A stretch of 64,000 nucleotides of DNA from Corallococcus interemptor. GTDB taxonomy: Bacteria > Myxococcota > Myxococcia > Myxococcales > Myxococcaceae. Positions within the stretch are counted from its first letter, which is position 1. Every line of letters starts with the position of its first letter. The notes under the pieces are model-generated. The model worked only from the letters and a program-made list of their open reading frames with translations, had not been told where the DNA came from and ran no database searches. Shown piece after piece: positions 17,455-25,835 of this stretch. A program made the translations under genes and the position numbers. The stretch spans positions 23,058-87,057 of the forward strand of contig NZ_RAWM01000025.1 in NCBI RefSeq assembly GCF_003668875.1. Reading direction: 5' to 3'.

Positions 17455-18213
17455 GTGAGCGTAGCAACCGTCGAAGAGGGCCCATTGCTGGGCCCGAGCT
17501 TCTTCCTCAACCGGACGGCGCTCCGTTCTCTGGCGTTGGCGCGTCGCGACACCTACGGCGGAGCCCGGCCCCATCCGCACGTCGTCATCGATGGCTTGCT
17601 GGGGGAGCGGCTGGCGACGCAGCTGGCCGGCGTCTTCCCGGGCGCGACCGGTGCACCGTGGATGCGCCGCGATCATCCGGAGCAGGCGGCGCGGCTGGGA
17701 CAGCTTCAGCGCAAGGCCTTCGAAGGCGTGCACGGCGCGCTCCGGCACCTGCTCGCGGAGCTCTCCGGCATGGCGTTCCTCGACTTCCTGGAGACGCTGA
17801 CCGGCATCAAGGGGCTCATCCCGGATCCTCACTTCCGCGGCGCCGGGCTGCACCTCACGCTGCGCGGAGGCCACCTGGCGCTCCACGCGGACTTCAACCG
17901 CGACCGCACCCGCGCGCTCTCACGGCGGCTGACAGTCCTGTACTACCTGAACCCGGGCTGGGAGCCCGCCTGGGGCGGTGACCTGGAGCTGTGGAACGCC
18001 GACCTCTCCCGCTGCGAGGCCCGCATCGCTCCGGTGCTGGACCGGCTGGTCGTGATGGCGCACGGCGACACCCACTGGCACGGCCACCCCGCCGCGCTGG
18101 CGTGTCCCGAGGACCGGGGCCGCGCCACGGTCGCGGCCTACTTCTACACGGCGGAGGAGTCCCCGGACGCGCCGGAGGCCCACAGCGCGCTCTGGGCGCC
18201 GGCGCGCTCCTGA
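17455..18213 (+). CDS. 2-oxoglutarate/Fe(II)-dependent oxygenase
   Basis: This 252-residue protein has the prolyl-4-hydroxylase-like double-stranded beta-helix. The facial triad is visible as H144-x-D146 (LHADFNRD) and the distal His in HWHGHP (209-211), followed by R221/R223, which bind 2-oxoglutarate. VLYYLNPGW and GGDLELW (about 161-180) are typical of the PKHD-type group. The substrate, whether protein side chain or small molecule, is unknown. I chose the GTG at 17455 because GGAAGAGG precedes it; the ATG at 17353 would overlap the divergent gene. Confidence 0.8.
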   Translation: MSVATVEEGPLLGPSFFLNRTALRSLALARRDTYGGARPHPHVVIDGLLGERLATQLAGVFPGATGAPWMRRDHPEQAARLGQLQRKAFEGVHGALRHLLAELSGMAFLDFLETLTGIKGLIPDPHFRGAGLHLTLRGGHLALHADFNRDRTRALSRRLTVLYYLNPGWEPAWGGDLELWNADLSRCEARIAPVLDRLVVMAHGDTHWHGHPAALACPEDRGRATVAAYFYTAEESPDAPEAHSALWAPARS

Positions 18214-18252
18214 GCGACCCACTCCACCGTGACCCCCAGGGCTGGAGCGCCG

Positions 18253-18464
18253 CTAACGCCCCGCGGCCTTCGCCCGCTTGCGCTCAATGAGCTCGCGCGC
18301 GGCCTGCCCGCTCGTGACGAACTCGACGTCCCCCTTCAGCCGTCCCGTGAGGTAGAGCGCGAAGGCGACGGCCTTGGCGCTCGCGATCTGCAGGCGCTGA
18401 AGACATCGGGCGCCTCCAGATGCACCCGATGCGCTCCGAATGCCCACTCACGTCGTTCCGTCAT
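18253..18464 (-). pseudogene. Decayed STAS/SEC14-like gene
   Basis: An ATG at 18464 opens a frame reading MTERREWAFGAHRVHLEAPD, a typical start for small myxobacterial STAS-like proteins, but it ends after 43 codons. A different frame on the same strand then carries a credible C-terminal half (VAFALYLTGRLKGDVEFVTS and a basic helix) to the stop at 18253. The two halves appear joined by a frameshift near 18395, and the central part of the domain is missing, so an internal deletion is likely. The family assignment is tentative. Confidence 0.4.
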
Positions 18465-18537
18465 GAGTCCCCCCGGCCGGATACACAGACCGGGGCGGAA
18501 CATACCGGGGCGCGCGGGCCCGCCACCAGGGCGGCCC

Positions 18538-19668
18538 CTACTCGATCGTGGAGTTCGTGACGCGGATGGGCGTGTCCGAGTGGTTGGAGATCTGCGGATA
18601 GGTCACGTACCAGGAGCCGCCCTTGTTGTTCTGGATGACCGAGCGGTCGATGCGGATGTCCCCCGAGTGGTCATTGCTCACGAAGAAGATGGCGCTGCCG
18701 TGGGCGTTGACCTCGTTGTGCTCGATGCGCGTGCCACACAGCGACAGCGTCATCTGATTGCCGTCGTTGTAGATGGCCCCGCCGCTGCCACCACCTGGCG
18801 TGCCCGGCTGCGCGGGGTTGGCGCCGTTGCCGATGGCCCGGTTGTGGGAGAAGAGGCTGTTGATGACGGTCCACGACACGCCGATGCTGCTGATGCCACC
18901 GCCGTTGGAGCAGACCCCGCCGTAGCCCTCCTTGCCTCCGAAGGTCGTGTTCACCACGTAGACGGGCTGGTCGTCGTACTGATCAAACACCCGCAGCGCG
19001 GCGCCACCGACGTCAGGCCCGGTGTCCGCGCAGACGTTGTTGAAGAAGCGGGAGTTGATGACCTTCACCCGCCCGCCGCGCACCCAGACCGCTCCGCCCC
19101 CGTCGAACTCCTTCTCGCTCTTGGAGCTGGCGTCCACGAAGGTGAGGTTCTGCAGCGTCAGCCGGGGGTGGTCCTGGTCCTGGCAGTGAGAGGTCGTCCA
19201 CACCTGCGCCTGATCACAGGTGTTCATGTAGAGGATGCGGTGCTTGCCCGCCCCGCTGAGCGTCACCAGCCCCTTGCCGTCGATGACGATCTCCGGCCCC
19301 TTGTCGTTGAAGACCTTCGCCGTCTTGTCCAGCGTGATGACGACGGGCTCCGGGCCGCAGTCGAAGGTGATGACCCCACCCTTCGCCACCGCGTTGACGA
19401 ACGCGTCCGAGGTGCAGCTGGCCGGAGTCCCCGTCCCGACGACGGTCGTGGGCCGCGACACGTCCGCGAGGCCCGCCTCCGCGGGGATGGTGCACGTGGC
19501 CTCCGCGTTCGGGTTGCCGGCCGGAGGTCCGTCCTTGGGGTTGGTCAGCGGATTGGGGACGTCCACGCCCTCATCGCTGGAACAGCCCGCGGCGAACACC
19601 AACGCGACACCCGCCGCCAGGGAGAGCAACGGGGACGCGGGGAACCGGTGAAGTCTCTTCGGGTGCAT
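18538..19668 (-). CDS. Lipoprotein with right-handed parallel beta-helix
   Basis: This 376-residue protein has a lipoprotein signal peptide (lipobox AAGC) and a short Pro/Asn-rich linker. From about residue 80 it consists of repeated 20-30-residue beta-helix coils rich in V/I-x-N/D-S turns (VINSRFFNNV, VVNTTFGG, VINSLFSHNRAI, VIQNNKGG). This matches choice-of-anchor or polymorphic outer-membrane (chlamydial Pmp-like) repeat proteins and pectate-lyase-like folds. No lyase active site can be recognised. Surface adhesion or carbohydrate binding is likely. The gene stands alone between the decayed STAS gene and the DUF4476 gene. Confidence 0.75.
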   Translation of the reverse strand: MHPKRLHRFPASPLLSLAAGVALVFAAGCSSDEGVDVPNPLTNPKDGPPAGNPNAEATCTIPAEAGLADVSRPTTVVGTGTPASCTSDAFVNAVAKGGVITFDCGPEPVVITLDKTAKVFNDKGPEIVIDGKGLVTLSGAGKHRILYMNTCDQAQVWTTSHCQDQDHPRLTLQNLTFVDASSKSEKEFDGGGAVWVRGGRVKVINSRFFNNVCADTGPDVGGAALRVFDQYDDQPVYVVNTTFGGKEGYGGVCSNGGGISSIGVSWTVINSLFSHNRAIGNGANPAQPGTPGGGSGGAIYNDGNQMTLSLCGTRIEHNEVNAHGSAIFFVSNDHSGDIRIDRSVIQNNKGGSWYVTYPQISNHSDTPIRVTNSTIE

Positions 19669-19708
19669 TCTGCCTCCAGGAGGGAGGCAGTCTAGACGGC
19701 GACAGGAA

Positions 19709-20380
19709 TTACTGGGTGATGATGTCGGTGTACTCGCTGCCGCTGATGGAGTTCTTCCACTTGGAGGAGAAGCCCAGCGCGTGCTGCGGATTCACCACGT
19801 GCGGCGCGGCTTCCTTCGCCACCTCCAGGCGGGTGATCTCATTGTTGAACAGGTCCAGCACCAGGCCGAACTGCGCCGCCGTCAGGTAGACGCGCTTGAG
19901 CATCTTCTCCGCCTTCTCCTGGCGGACGATCTCGTTGCTCTCGCTCTTGAGCGACTGGTAGAAGCCGCGCCAGGTCGTCGCGTCCATCGCGAACTGCCCA
20001 TCCCGCCGCATCGTGCAGCCCTCGTCCGAAGGCGTGCCACAGTCACGGAACGCGGGCTCGGCGGGCATCTCCGCGCGCGGCTCCTGCCGGCGCTCCATGC
20101 GGGGCTCGCGCCGGGTCTCCCCGTAGGTCTCCGTGTGGCGGCTCTCCGTCTCCATGGTGCCGCCCGTCATGCGGACGTCCATCCGGGCGCCGCCGCCGCG
20201 CACCTTCACGGTGGTGGTCTCCTCGCCGTTCTCCGTCGTCGTCGTCTTCATCTTGATGCGCGCGTTGGGCATGTCCGCGTCATCGATGTCCACCTGCATG
20301 TTGATCTCCGCGTCCTGCGCGAAGCTGGCGGACGAAACGAACAGGGACGAAACGAGCACGGCACGGACGATGCGGTTCAT
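19709..20380 (-). CDS. Secreted DUF4476 protein
   Basis: This 223-residue protein has a signal peptide (cleavage likely at SFA-QD), a middle segment with very high Glu/Arg/Thr content and poor hydrophobicity (about 45-115, predicted disordered) and a C-terminal DUF4476 domain (about 125-223, helical, ending near SGSEYTDIITQ). DUF4476 proteins are common in myxobacteria and are of unknown function. The ATG at 20380 has AGGA upstream. It is divergent from the bestrophin gene. Confidence 0.75.
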   Translation of the reverse strand: MNRIVRAVLVSSLFVSSASFAQDAEINMQVDIDDADMPNARIKMKTTTTENGEETTTVKVRGGGARMDVRMTGGTMETESRHTETYGETRREPRMERRQEPRAEMPAEPAFRDCGTPSDEGCTMRRDGQFAMDATTWRGFYQSLKSESNEIVRQEKAEKMLKRVYLTAAQFGLVLDLFNNEITRLEVAKEAAPHVVNPQHALGFSSKWKNSISGSEYTDIITQ

Positions 20381-20536
20381 GGGGAATCCTGGAGTGATGT
20401 GGGTTGGGCGCGGGTGGAACGAAGGCCGTTCTCGCCGCCGCATCCTCTTCACGCACTGACCGCGAAAATATTCACGCCCTCCCAACACAGCCCGCGCGCT
20501 TGCGGCGCGCTGGGATTTGGGGCACTGGACACGGCC

Positions 20537-21472
20537 GTGATCGTCCGTCCCCGCCCTGGCTTCTTCAAACTGCTGTTCGTCGTGCGCGGCACCATCCTGC
20601 CGCGCGTCCTCCCCCACGTGCTGGGTGTCGCGGCGCTCGCCTCGCTGGTCGTCCTGACGCTCAAGCTGGGCCACCTGCGGCTCTCCGTGACGTCGCCCGC
20701 GCCCCTGTCGCTGCTCGGCATCGCGCTTTCCATCTTTCTCGGGTTCCGGAACAACGCCTGTTACGACCGGTGGTGGGAGGGCCGGAAGCAGTGGGGCGCG
20801 CTCATCATCGAGGTGCGCGCCTTCACCCACGCGGCCATCGCGCTGCTGGACGACGGGCGCGCCGAGCTGCCTGAAGCGGGGCGGCAGGCGGCCCGGCGGC
20901 TGATTCACCGCACCATCGCCTTCCCCTACGCGCTCGCCGCGCACCTGCGTGGACAGGACGCCGGAGAGATCATCGGCCGCGAGCTGGAGGAGGCAGAACG
21001 CTCTCGCGTCCTGGGCAGCAACAACCGCCCCAATGCCCTGCTGCGCGAGCACCAGGTGGAGCTGGCCCGCCTGCTCCGTGAAGGCCGGCTCACCGACATC
21101 ACCTGGAGCGCCCTGAATGACCGGGTGCACGCCATGATGAGCATCTTCACGGCCTGCGAGCGCATCCGCCTCACGCCCCTGCCCTTCGCGTACACGGTGC
21201 TCCTGCACCGCACGGCCTACCTCTTCTGCCTGATGCTGCCGTTCGGGCTCGCCGAGTCGATGGGCTGGTTCACGCCGGTGCTCACGGCGATGATTGCCTA
21301 CACCTTCTTCGGGCTGGACCTCCTCAGCGAGGAGCTGGAGGAGCCCTTCGGAGAGGCGCCCAACGATCTGCCCCTGCTCGCGATGTCGCGCACGGCGGAG
21401 ATCAACATGCGGGAGTCCCTGGGCGAGCCGCAGCCGGAGCCGCTGCGCCCCAGGGACTTCATCCTCGGCTAG
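20537..21472 (+). CDS. Bestrophin-family anion channel
   Basis: This 311-residue protein starts with the IVRPRPGFFKLL typical of bacterial bestrophins (UPF0187/YneE). It has the N-terminal membrane helix pair, the FLGFRNNACYDRWWEGRKQWG pore-lining segment (first 20 residues FLGFRNNACYDRWWEGRKQW), a helical cytoplasmic region and a final membrane helix pair, then the conserved acidic stretch DLLSEELEEPFG. Bacterial members form pentameric ion channels. The start is a GTG at 20537, which gives the family-typical N-terminus; the longer frame runs into the divergent gene. Confidence 0.85.
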   Translation: MIVRPRPGFFKLLFVVRGTILPRVLPHVLGVAALASLVVLTLKLGHLRLSVTSPAPLSLLGIALSIFLGFRNNACYDRWWEGRKQWGALIIEVRAFTHAAIALLDDGRAELPEAGRQAARRLIHRTIAFPYALAAHLRGQDAGEIIGRELEEAERSRVLGSNNRPNALLREHQVELARLLREGRLTDITWSALNDRVHAMMSIFTACERIRLTPLPFAYTVLLHRTAYLFCLMLPFGLAESMGWFTPVLTAMIAYTFFGLDLLSEELEEPFGEAPNDLPLLAMSRTAEINMRESLGEPQPEPLRPRDFILG

Positions 21473-21555
21473 GGGCCGCATTTTCAGCGAATACAGGTTT
21501 AGCTAGTCTCTCCAGGCCACGCCAGGAATCACCTGGCGTGGCTTCCGAGGGACCC

Positions 21556-22293
21556 ATGCTCAAGCTCCTGTCCTCCGCCGTCCTCAGCCTGCTGCTCTCC
21601 CTGGGGCTTCTGCCCTCCACCTCTTCGGAGGAGGCCACGGCGCTCGCCGCCACGACGGTCACGGTCGCGACGCACAACATCTGGGTTGGCCAGGGGAACA
21701 CGCGGCCGCTCGCGGACATCATCGGCTGGCAGGAGGTGAGCACCGCGGAGGGCCACTCCAAGCTGGATGCGCTGGAGTACTACGACCACTTCCGGCCCGG
21801 CGCGGAGCGGCTGGCCGCGCGCAACTCCATCGCCATCTCCTGGCGCAGGAACAAGTTCGACAAGACCGGGGATGGCTCCCGGATGACGCACGAAGGCCAG
21901 GAGGGCGTGACGCCGGCGCGCTTCGTGAACTGGGTGGTGCTGAAGAACAAGGAGACCGGCGCGAAGCTGGCCTTCGTCAACACCCACTACATCTCCGGCG
22001 CCTGGAACGGCGAGCACCCGGAGCGCCAGGAGCGCTGGCGGACGCACAACGCCGTGGTGCGCGAAGTCGTCGCGGACCTGCTGGCCCGCGACCTGCCCGT
22101 CGTCCTGCTGGGGGACTTCAACCGCGCGCTGTCCCAGGACATCCCCGGGATGAACCACCTGAACACGGCGGGCGTGGACGGCGTGCCCATTGATCAGATC
22201 TACGTGAAGCGCGGCATCGGCACCGGCCCCGCGGAGCGGCTGGAGAAGTACGGCTCGGACCACTTCGCCTACCGGGCCACCGTGTCGTACTGA
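21556..22293 (+). CDS. Secreted EEP-family nuclease-like protein
   Basis: This 245-residue protein has a clear signal peptide (first about 30 residues) and a compact EEP fold: ATHNIWVGQ, a WQEV motif with the metal-binding Glu, FVNTHY, GDFNRALS and a C-terminal GSDHFAY with the catalytic His. The best-known secreted proteins of this kind are DNase I-like nucleases and sphingomyelinases. Extracellular DNA or phospholipid is a plausible substrate. The ATG at 21556 is preceded by GAGGGA. A hairpin follows the stop. Confidence 0.78.
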   Translation: MLKLLSSAVLSLLLSLGLLPSTSSEEATALAATTVTVATHNIWVGQGNTRPLADIIGWQEVSTAEGHSKLDALEYYDHFRPGAERLAARNSIAISWRRNKFDKTGDGSRMTHEGQEGVTPARFVNWVVLKNKETGAKLAFVNTHYISGAWNGEHPERQERWRTHNAVVREVVADLLARDLPVVLLGDFNRALSQDIPGMNHLNTAGVDGVPIDQIYVKRGIGTGPAERLEKYGSDHFAYRATVSY

Positions 22294-22295
22294 GT

Positions 22296-22332
22296 GAAGG
22301 GGCCGGGGCGCGAAGACACCCCGGCCCGCTTC
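22296..22332. terminator. Bidirectional terminator-like hairpin
   Basis: GGGCCGGGG (22300-22308) pairs perfectly with CCCCGGCCC (22319-22327) around a 10-nt loop. After one bulged G the stem continues with GAAG (22296-22299) and CTTC (22329-22332), giving 13 base pairs. It sits exactly between convergent genes (stops at 22293 and 22336) and lacks a U-tract. Confidence 0.6.
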
Positions 22333-22335
22333 GCG

Positions 22336-23820
22336 CTACCAGCAGGTGAACTGGAGGTTGTCGTACCGGACCGACGCGGTGGTGAAGACCAGGGTGCGCA
22401 GGTCGCCCTGGGCAAAGCCGCTCTCACCGCAGGCGCAGGTCGCGCCGGTGCCCGTGCAGGACGTCCAGCCGGTGGTCACTCCGCCGGAGTCCTTGCGGTA
22501 CTCGGCGTTGAAGACCGCCTTGTTGTTGTTCGTGAAGGCCGTCTTGTAGACGCCGCACTCGTTGTACTTCTGGCACTGCTCGTTGATGGCGAAGTCGAAG
22601 GCGTCCGCGAGCGACGCGACCTGGTCCACGTCGTTCTTGAGCGCGATGCCCAGGCACAGCGAGTGGGCGGTGGTGGCCAGCCAGCGGTTGTAGTCCAGCT
22701 GGTTCGCCGCCGTGAGGCCCCAGCAGGCCTGGTCGGTGCAATTGATTTCATCGTCGTGCGAGTAGCCGTCCACGTTGTCCGGCTCCACCGCGTCGCAGCC
22801 CTTGTCCTTCGCCAGCTGCATGCGCGACGTCATCACCGTGCGCACCGCGGGCTTGCGGTGATCCAGCCACCATTCACAGCCGCCGCCGCTGGTGCACCAG
22901 TCGCCCAGGATGTGGACGGACTGCGCGCAGTTCTCCCCGGGGGTGCAGTACGTGTCCTGCGGGAACTGGTTCACGTCGTCCCGCCAGTCCTCGTAGGTGC
23001 CCGCGCTGAAGTAGCAGACCACCTTCTTGCCGGCGTTCTTGTACTCCTGGATCTTCGTGGGGGTCGTGTTGAAGAGGTCCACGACGTAGACCTGGGCGTT
23101 GAGGTTCGTGGGGATGGACGCGTGCTCCAGGTCCCACATCCAGGTGGTGCCCCTGGGGAACACCGGCAGCGTGCAGGTCGGGTCACCACCACCACCACCA
23201 CCGACGTCCCACGACACCTGGAGCCGGAGGCTGTCCAGCTGCGCAGCGTCCGTGCCCGCGCCCTTGACGAGGCGGGCGCGGATGTCGCCCGTGCTCGACA
23301 CGAAGTTCGACGCGGCCTCGGTGGCCGGCAGGCCGAGCGTCAGGGCCGGGGTCCAGACCCAGTCACCGCGCCCCTGCGAGTTGGCGAGGGTGACCCAGCT
23401 GGACGTCGAGAACCGGTAGAGCTGCCACTGGTAGTAGGACGTGGCGGTCCCGGGCCCCTGGTACTTCGTCAGGAGTTGGAGCTGGGTGATCTGCGCCGGG
23501 GTGGGCGCGGCCTGGGTGAGGCTTGAGAGCTTGAAGGTCAGGTAGCCCGTGTAGCTGGGGCTGAACTCGATGTACTGCGCATAGCAGTCCGCGTACGCGC
23601 CCACCGTGCAGTTCGCGCTGTTCGTCTTGAGCACGGCCATGCCGCCGCTCTTGCCGGACGCGTCCGTGTTCGCCAGCGTGCTCGCGGAGGCGAAGTCGAT
23701 GACCTCCGAGCCCGGCAAGGCCTGCTGTTGTGACTCCGGCGCGTCATCCGCCTCCAATGACATGCATCCGGGCAGCAGCAAGGCAAGACAGGGCAACAGC
23801 CAGGCACTCCGATTCAGCAT
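22336..23820 (-). CDS. GH114-type glycoside hydrolase lipoprotein
   Basis: This 494-residue protein has a lipobox (LPGC, Cys19), an N-terminal beta-sandwich domain (about 40-210) and a Gly-rich linker encoded by a triplet repeat. The C-terminal TIM barrel (about 220-494) matches glycoside hydrolase family 114, endo-alpha-1,4-polygalactosaminidase, also related to the hydrolase domain of PelA. The markers are WMWDLE, VYVVDLF, KVVCYFSAGTYEDWR with the candidate acid/base Asp, and DAVEPDNVDGY with candidate catalytic acidic residues. The likely substrate is a galactosaminogalactan-type exopolysaccharide, as in fungal or bacterial biofilms. The ATG at 23820 has GGAGG upstream. Confidence 0.8.
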   Translation of the reverse strand: MLNRSAWLLPCLALLLPGCMSLEADDAPESQQQALPGSEVIDFASASTLANTDASGKSGGMAVLKTNSANCTVGAYADCYAQYIEFSPSYTGYLTFKLSSLTQAAPTPAQITQLQLLTKYQGPGTATSYYQWQLYRFSTSSWVTLANSQGRGDWVWTPALTLGLPATEAASNFVSSTGDIRARLVKGAGTDAAQLDSLRLQVSWDVGGGGGGDPTCTLPVFPRGTTWMWDLEHASIPTNLNAQVYVVDLFNTTPTKIQEYKNAGKKVVCYFSAGTYEDWRDDVNQFPQDTYCTPGENCAQSVHILGDWCTSGGGCEWWLDHRKPAVRTVMTSRMQLAKDKGCDAVEPDNVDGYSHDDEINCTDQACWGLTAANQLDYNRWLATTAHSLCLGIALKNDVDQVASLADAFDFAINEQCQKYNECGVYKTAFTNNNKAVFNAEYRKDSGGVTTGWTSCTGTGATCACGESGFAQGDLRTLVFTTASVRYDNLQFTCW

Positions 23821-23902
23821 CACGCCTCCAAGGGTTTGTGCCCGGCTATCACAAAAGGCCATCGGAGCGGCGCGATGGTGCTCAACGAACAGGACACCAC
23901 GC

Positions 23903-24814
23903 TCACGCGTCCAGGACCGCGCGGCGCACCAGCTCCCGGAAGTAGCGCGCCGCCGGGTCCGCGTGCGTGCGGTCATGCCAGCACAGGGCCAGCTTGACGG
24001 TGTGCGCGGGCACCGGCGCGTTGACGCCGCGCACGCCCAGGCGTGTGCCCTGAGCGGCGAGCAGTGACTCCGGCAGCGTGGTGACCAGGTCCGTCTCCGC
24101 CACCATCGCGGCAGCCGTCAGGAAGGACGGCACCGTCACCGCGACCTCCCGGCGGATGCCCGCGCGTGCGTACGCGGCGCCGGCGAGGTCCCGGAAGCCC
24201 TTGCCCGGAACCATCTCCACGCCCACGTGCCGGAGCGCGCCGAGTGCACGCGGGGACAGGCGCTTCGCGAGCGCGGGGTGGCCTTCACGCGCGACGAGGA
24301 CGGTGCGCTCGTCCAGCAGGGGTTCGACGTGCAGGCCCGCGCCCCTCCCGGCGAGTCCGAGGTGCAGGTCGACCTGGGACGAGGTCAGGTCCCCCAACGC
24401 GACGAGCGAGGCGATGCCGACCACGGCGAGGCGCGCGTCCGGCATCTCCTGGCCCATCCGGGAAGCGATTCGGGGTCCCCAGGTGACCTGCCCCGCGTCG
24501 GCGACGGCGAGGGTGAACGTTCGCTTGCAGCGCGCCGGCTCGAATGGGGCCTCGTGAAGCCCGGACTCCAGCTCCCGCAGCCCTCGCGCGATGGCGGGGG
24601 CGAGCGCGAGCGCGCGCGGCGTGGGGACGATGCCCCGGCCCTTTCGCGTGACCAGGGGGTCCCCCAGCACGGAGCGCAGGCGCGCCAGGCTGTTGCTGAT
24701 GGCGGACGGCGTGACGTGGAGCCGCTCGGCCGCGCGCACCACGCTGCGCTCGGTGAGGACGGTGTGGAGCACCAGCAGGAGGTTGAGGTCGAGGGCCGCG
24801 ATCGAAATGCTCAC
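23903..24814 (-). CDS. LysR-family transcriptional regulator
   Basis: This 303-residue protein belongs to the NodD/LinR-like LysR group (LDLNLLLVLHTVLTERSVVRAA then TPSAISNSLARLR, helix-turn-helix about 8-65), with an effector domain at about 95-295. It is divergent from the haloalkane dehalogenase gene, which is therefore its likely target, with an inverted repeat between them at 24828-24860. Some other LysR proteins of this group control degradation genes. Confidence 0.85.
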   Translation of the reverse strand: MSISIAALDLNLLLVLHTVLTERSVVRAAERLHVTPSAISNSLARLRSVLGDPLVTRKGRGIVPTPRALALAPAIARGLRELESGLHEAPFEPARCKRTFTLAVADAGQVTWGPRIASRMGQEMPDARLAVVGIASLVALGDLTSSQVDLHLGLAGRGAGLHVEPLLDERTVLVAREGHPALAKRLSPRALGALRHVGVEMVPGKGFRDLAGAAYARAGIRREVAVTVPSFLTAAAMVAETDLVTTLPESLLAAQGTRLGVRGVNAPVPAHTVKLALCWHDRTHADPAARYFRELVRRAVLDA

Positions 24815-24827
24815 GGCTGGTGAGCCT

Positions 24828-24860
24828 AGACCTCACGAACCATCACTACCAGCGAGGTCT
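24828..24860. promoter_or_regulatory. Inverted repeat between LysR and dehalogenase genes
   Basis: AGACCTC (24828-24834) and GAGGTCT (24854-24860) form perfect 7-bp arms separated by 19 bp, placed 14 bp from the LysR start. The size fits a LysR tetramer contact, though the spacing is longer than a single T-N11-A box. Confidence 0.4.
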
Positions 24861-24965
24861 CCCCTTCCCCATCATGGGTGCATGCACAGACTGCTCGGCT
24901 GTCTCGCCGCGGGCGTGCTCATCGCCTGCCGCGCCTCCCCACCGCTTCCATCCCGGAGCACCCCC

Positions 24966-25826
24966 ATGCCCACGGTTCATCGGCTTCAGGTCCTCGACTC
25001 GTTCATCTCCTACCGGGAGACAGGGACGGGCTCGCCCATCGTGTTCCTGCACGGCAACCCCACGTCCTCGCACGTGTGGCGCAACGTCATGCCGGGGCTC
25101 GCCGGCCGTGGGCGGTGCCTCGCGCCGGACCTCATCGGGATGGGCGATTCGGGCAAGCCGGACAGCCCCTACCGGTTCGCGGACCATGCGAAGTACCTCG
25201 ATGCGTGGTTCTCGGCGCTCGACCTGCGGGACGTCGTGCTCGTTGGCTATGACTGGGGTGGCGTGCTGGCCCTGGATTGGGCGCGGCGGCATCCGGACCG
25301 CGTGCGGGGCGTGGCCGTCTTCGAGACGTTCCTGCGTCCCATGCAATGGAGCGACTGGCCTCCCCAGGGCGAACAGCTGTTCCGCGCCCTGCGGACCCCA
25401 GGCGCCGGCGAGAAGCTGGTGCTGGAGCAGAACGCGTTCCTCGACAGGTCCTTCGCGAATGGTGTCCAGCACGGCCTCGCGGAGGCGGACCGGGCCGTCT
25501 ACTTCGCTCCGTACCCCGACCCGGCGTCGAGGCGCCCGGTGCTGCAATGGCCGCGCGAGATTCCCATCGAGGGTGAGCCCGCCGACGTCGTCGCGGTGGT
25601 GAAGGCCTATGACGCGTGGCTCGCCGAGCCGTCCGCGAAGCCCGTGCTCCTGCTGACCTTCGGGGACACCGGCCTCAACGCGCCGCACATCATCAATTGG
25701 GCGCGCGACAACCTCCCGGCCGTGGAGATCGTCCCGCTGGGACGCGCGGGGCACCATGCTCCGGAGGACGCACCGGAGGACATCGTGCGCGCCCTGAGGC
25801 TCTGGCTGGACCGCCGCGCGAGATGA
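24966..25826 (+). CDS. Haloalkane dehalogenase (HLD-II, DhaA/LinB-like)
   Basis: This 286-residue alpha/beta hydrolase aligns along its whole length with DhaA, which hydrolyses haloalkanes to alcohol and halide. The catalytic pentad can be placed: halide-stabilising N31 (HGNPTSS) and W97, nucleophile D96 (GYDWGG), acid E120 (VFETFLRP), base H263 (RAGHHAPED). This set is diagnostic of subfamily II. An in-frame ATG at 24882 would add 28 residues resembling a lipoprotein signal (VLIAC), but GGAG stands 8 bp before the ATG at 24966, where DhaA homology starts. Myxobacterial haloalkane dehalogenases often have unknown natural substrates. Confidence 0.85.
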   Translation: MPTVHRLQVLDSFISYRETGTGSPIVFLHGNPTSSHVWRNVMPGLAGRGRCLAPDLIGMGDSGKPDSPYRFADHAKYLDAWFSALDLRDVVLVGYDWGGVLALDWARRHPDRVRGVAVFETFLRPMQWSDWPPQGEQLFRALRTPGAGEKLVLEQNAFLDRSFANGVQHGLAEADRAVYFAPYPDPASRRPVLQWPREIPIEGEPADVVAVVKAYDAWLAEPSAKPVLLLTFGDTGLNAPHIINWARDNLPAVEIVPLGRAGHHAPEDAPEDIVRALRLWLDRRAR

Positions 25827-25835
25827 CTTCGCGGC

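Noticed and set aside
23180..23210. CRISPR-like or satellite repeat of ACC triplets
   Set aside because: It is a short in-frame microsatellite that encodes the Gly linker of the GH114 lipoprotein; no spacers exist.
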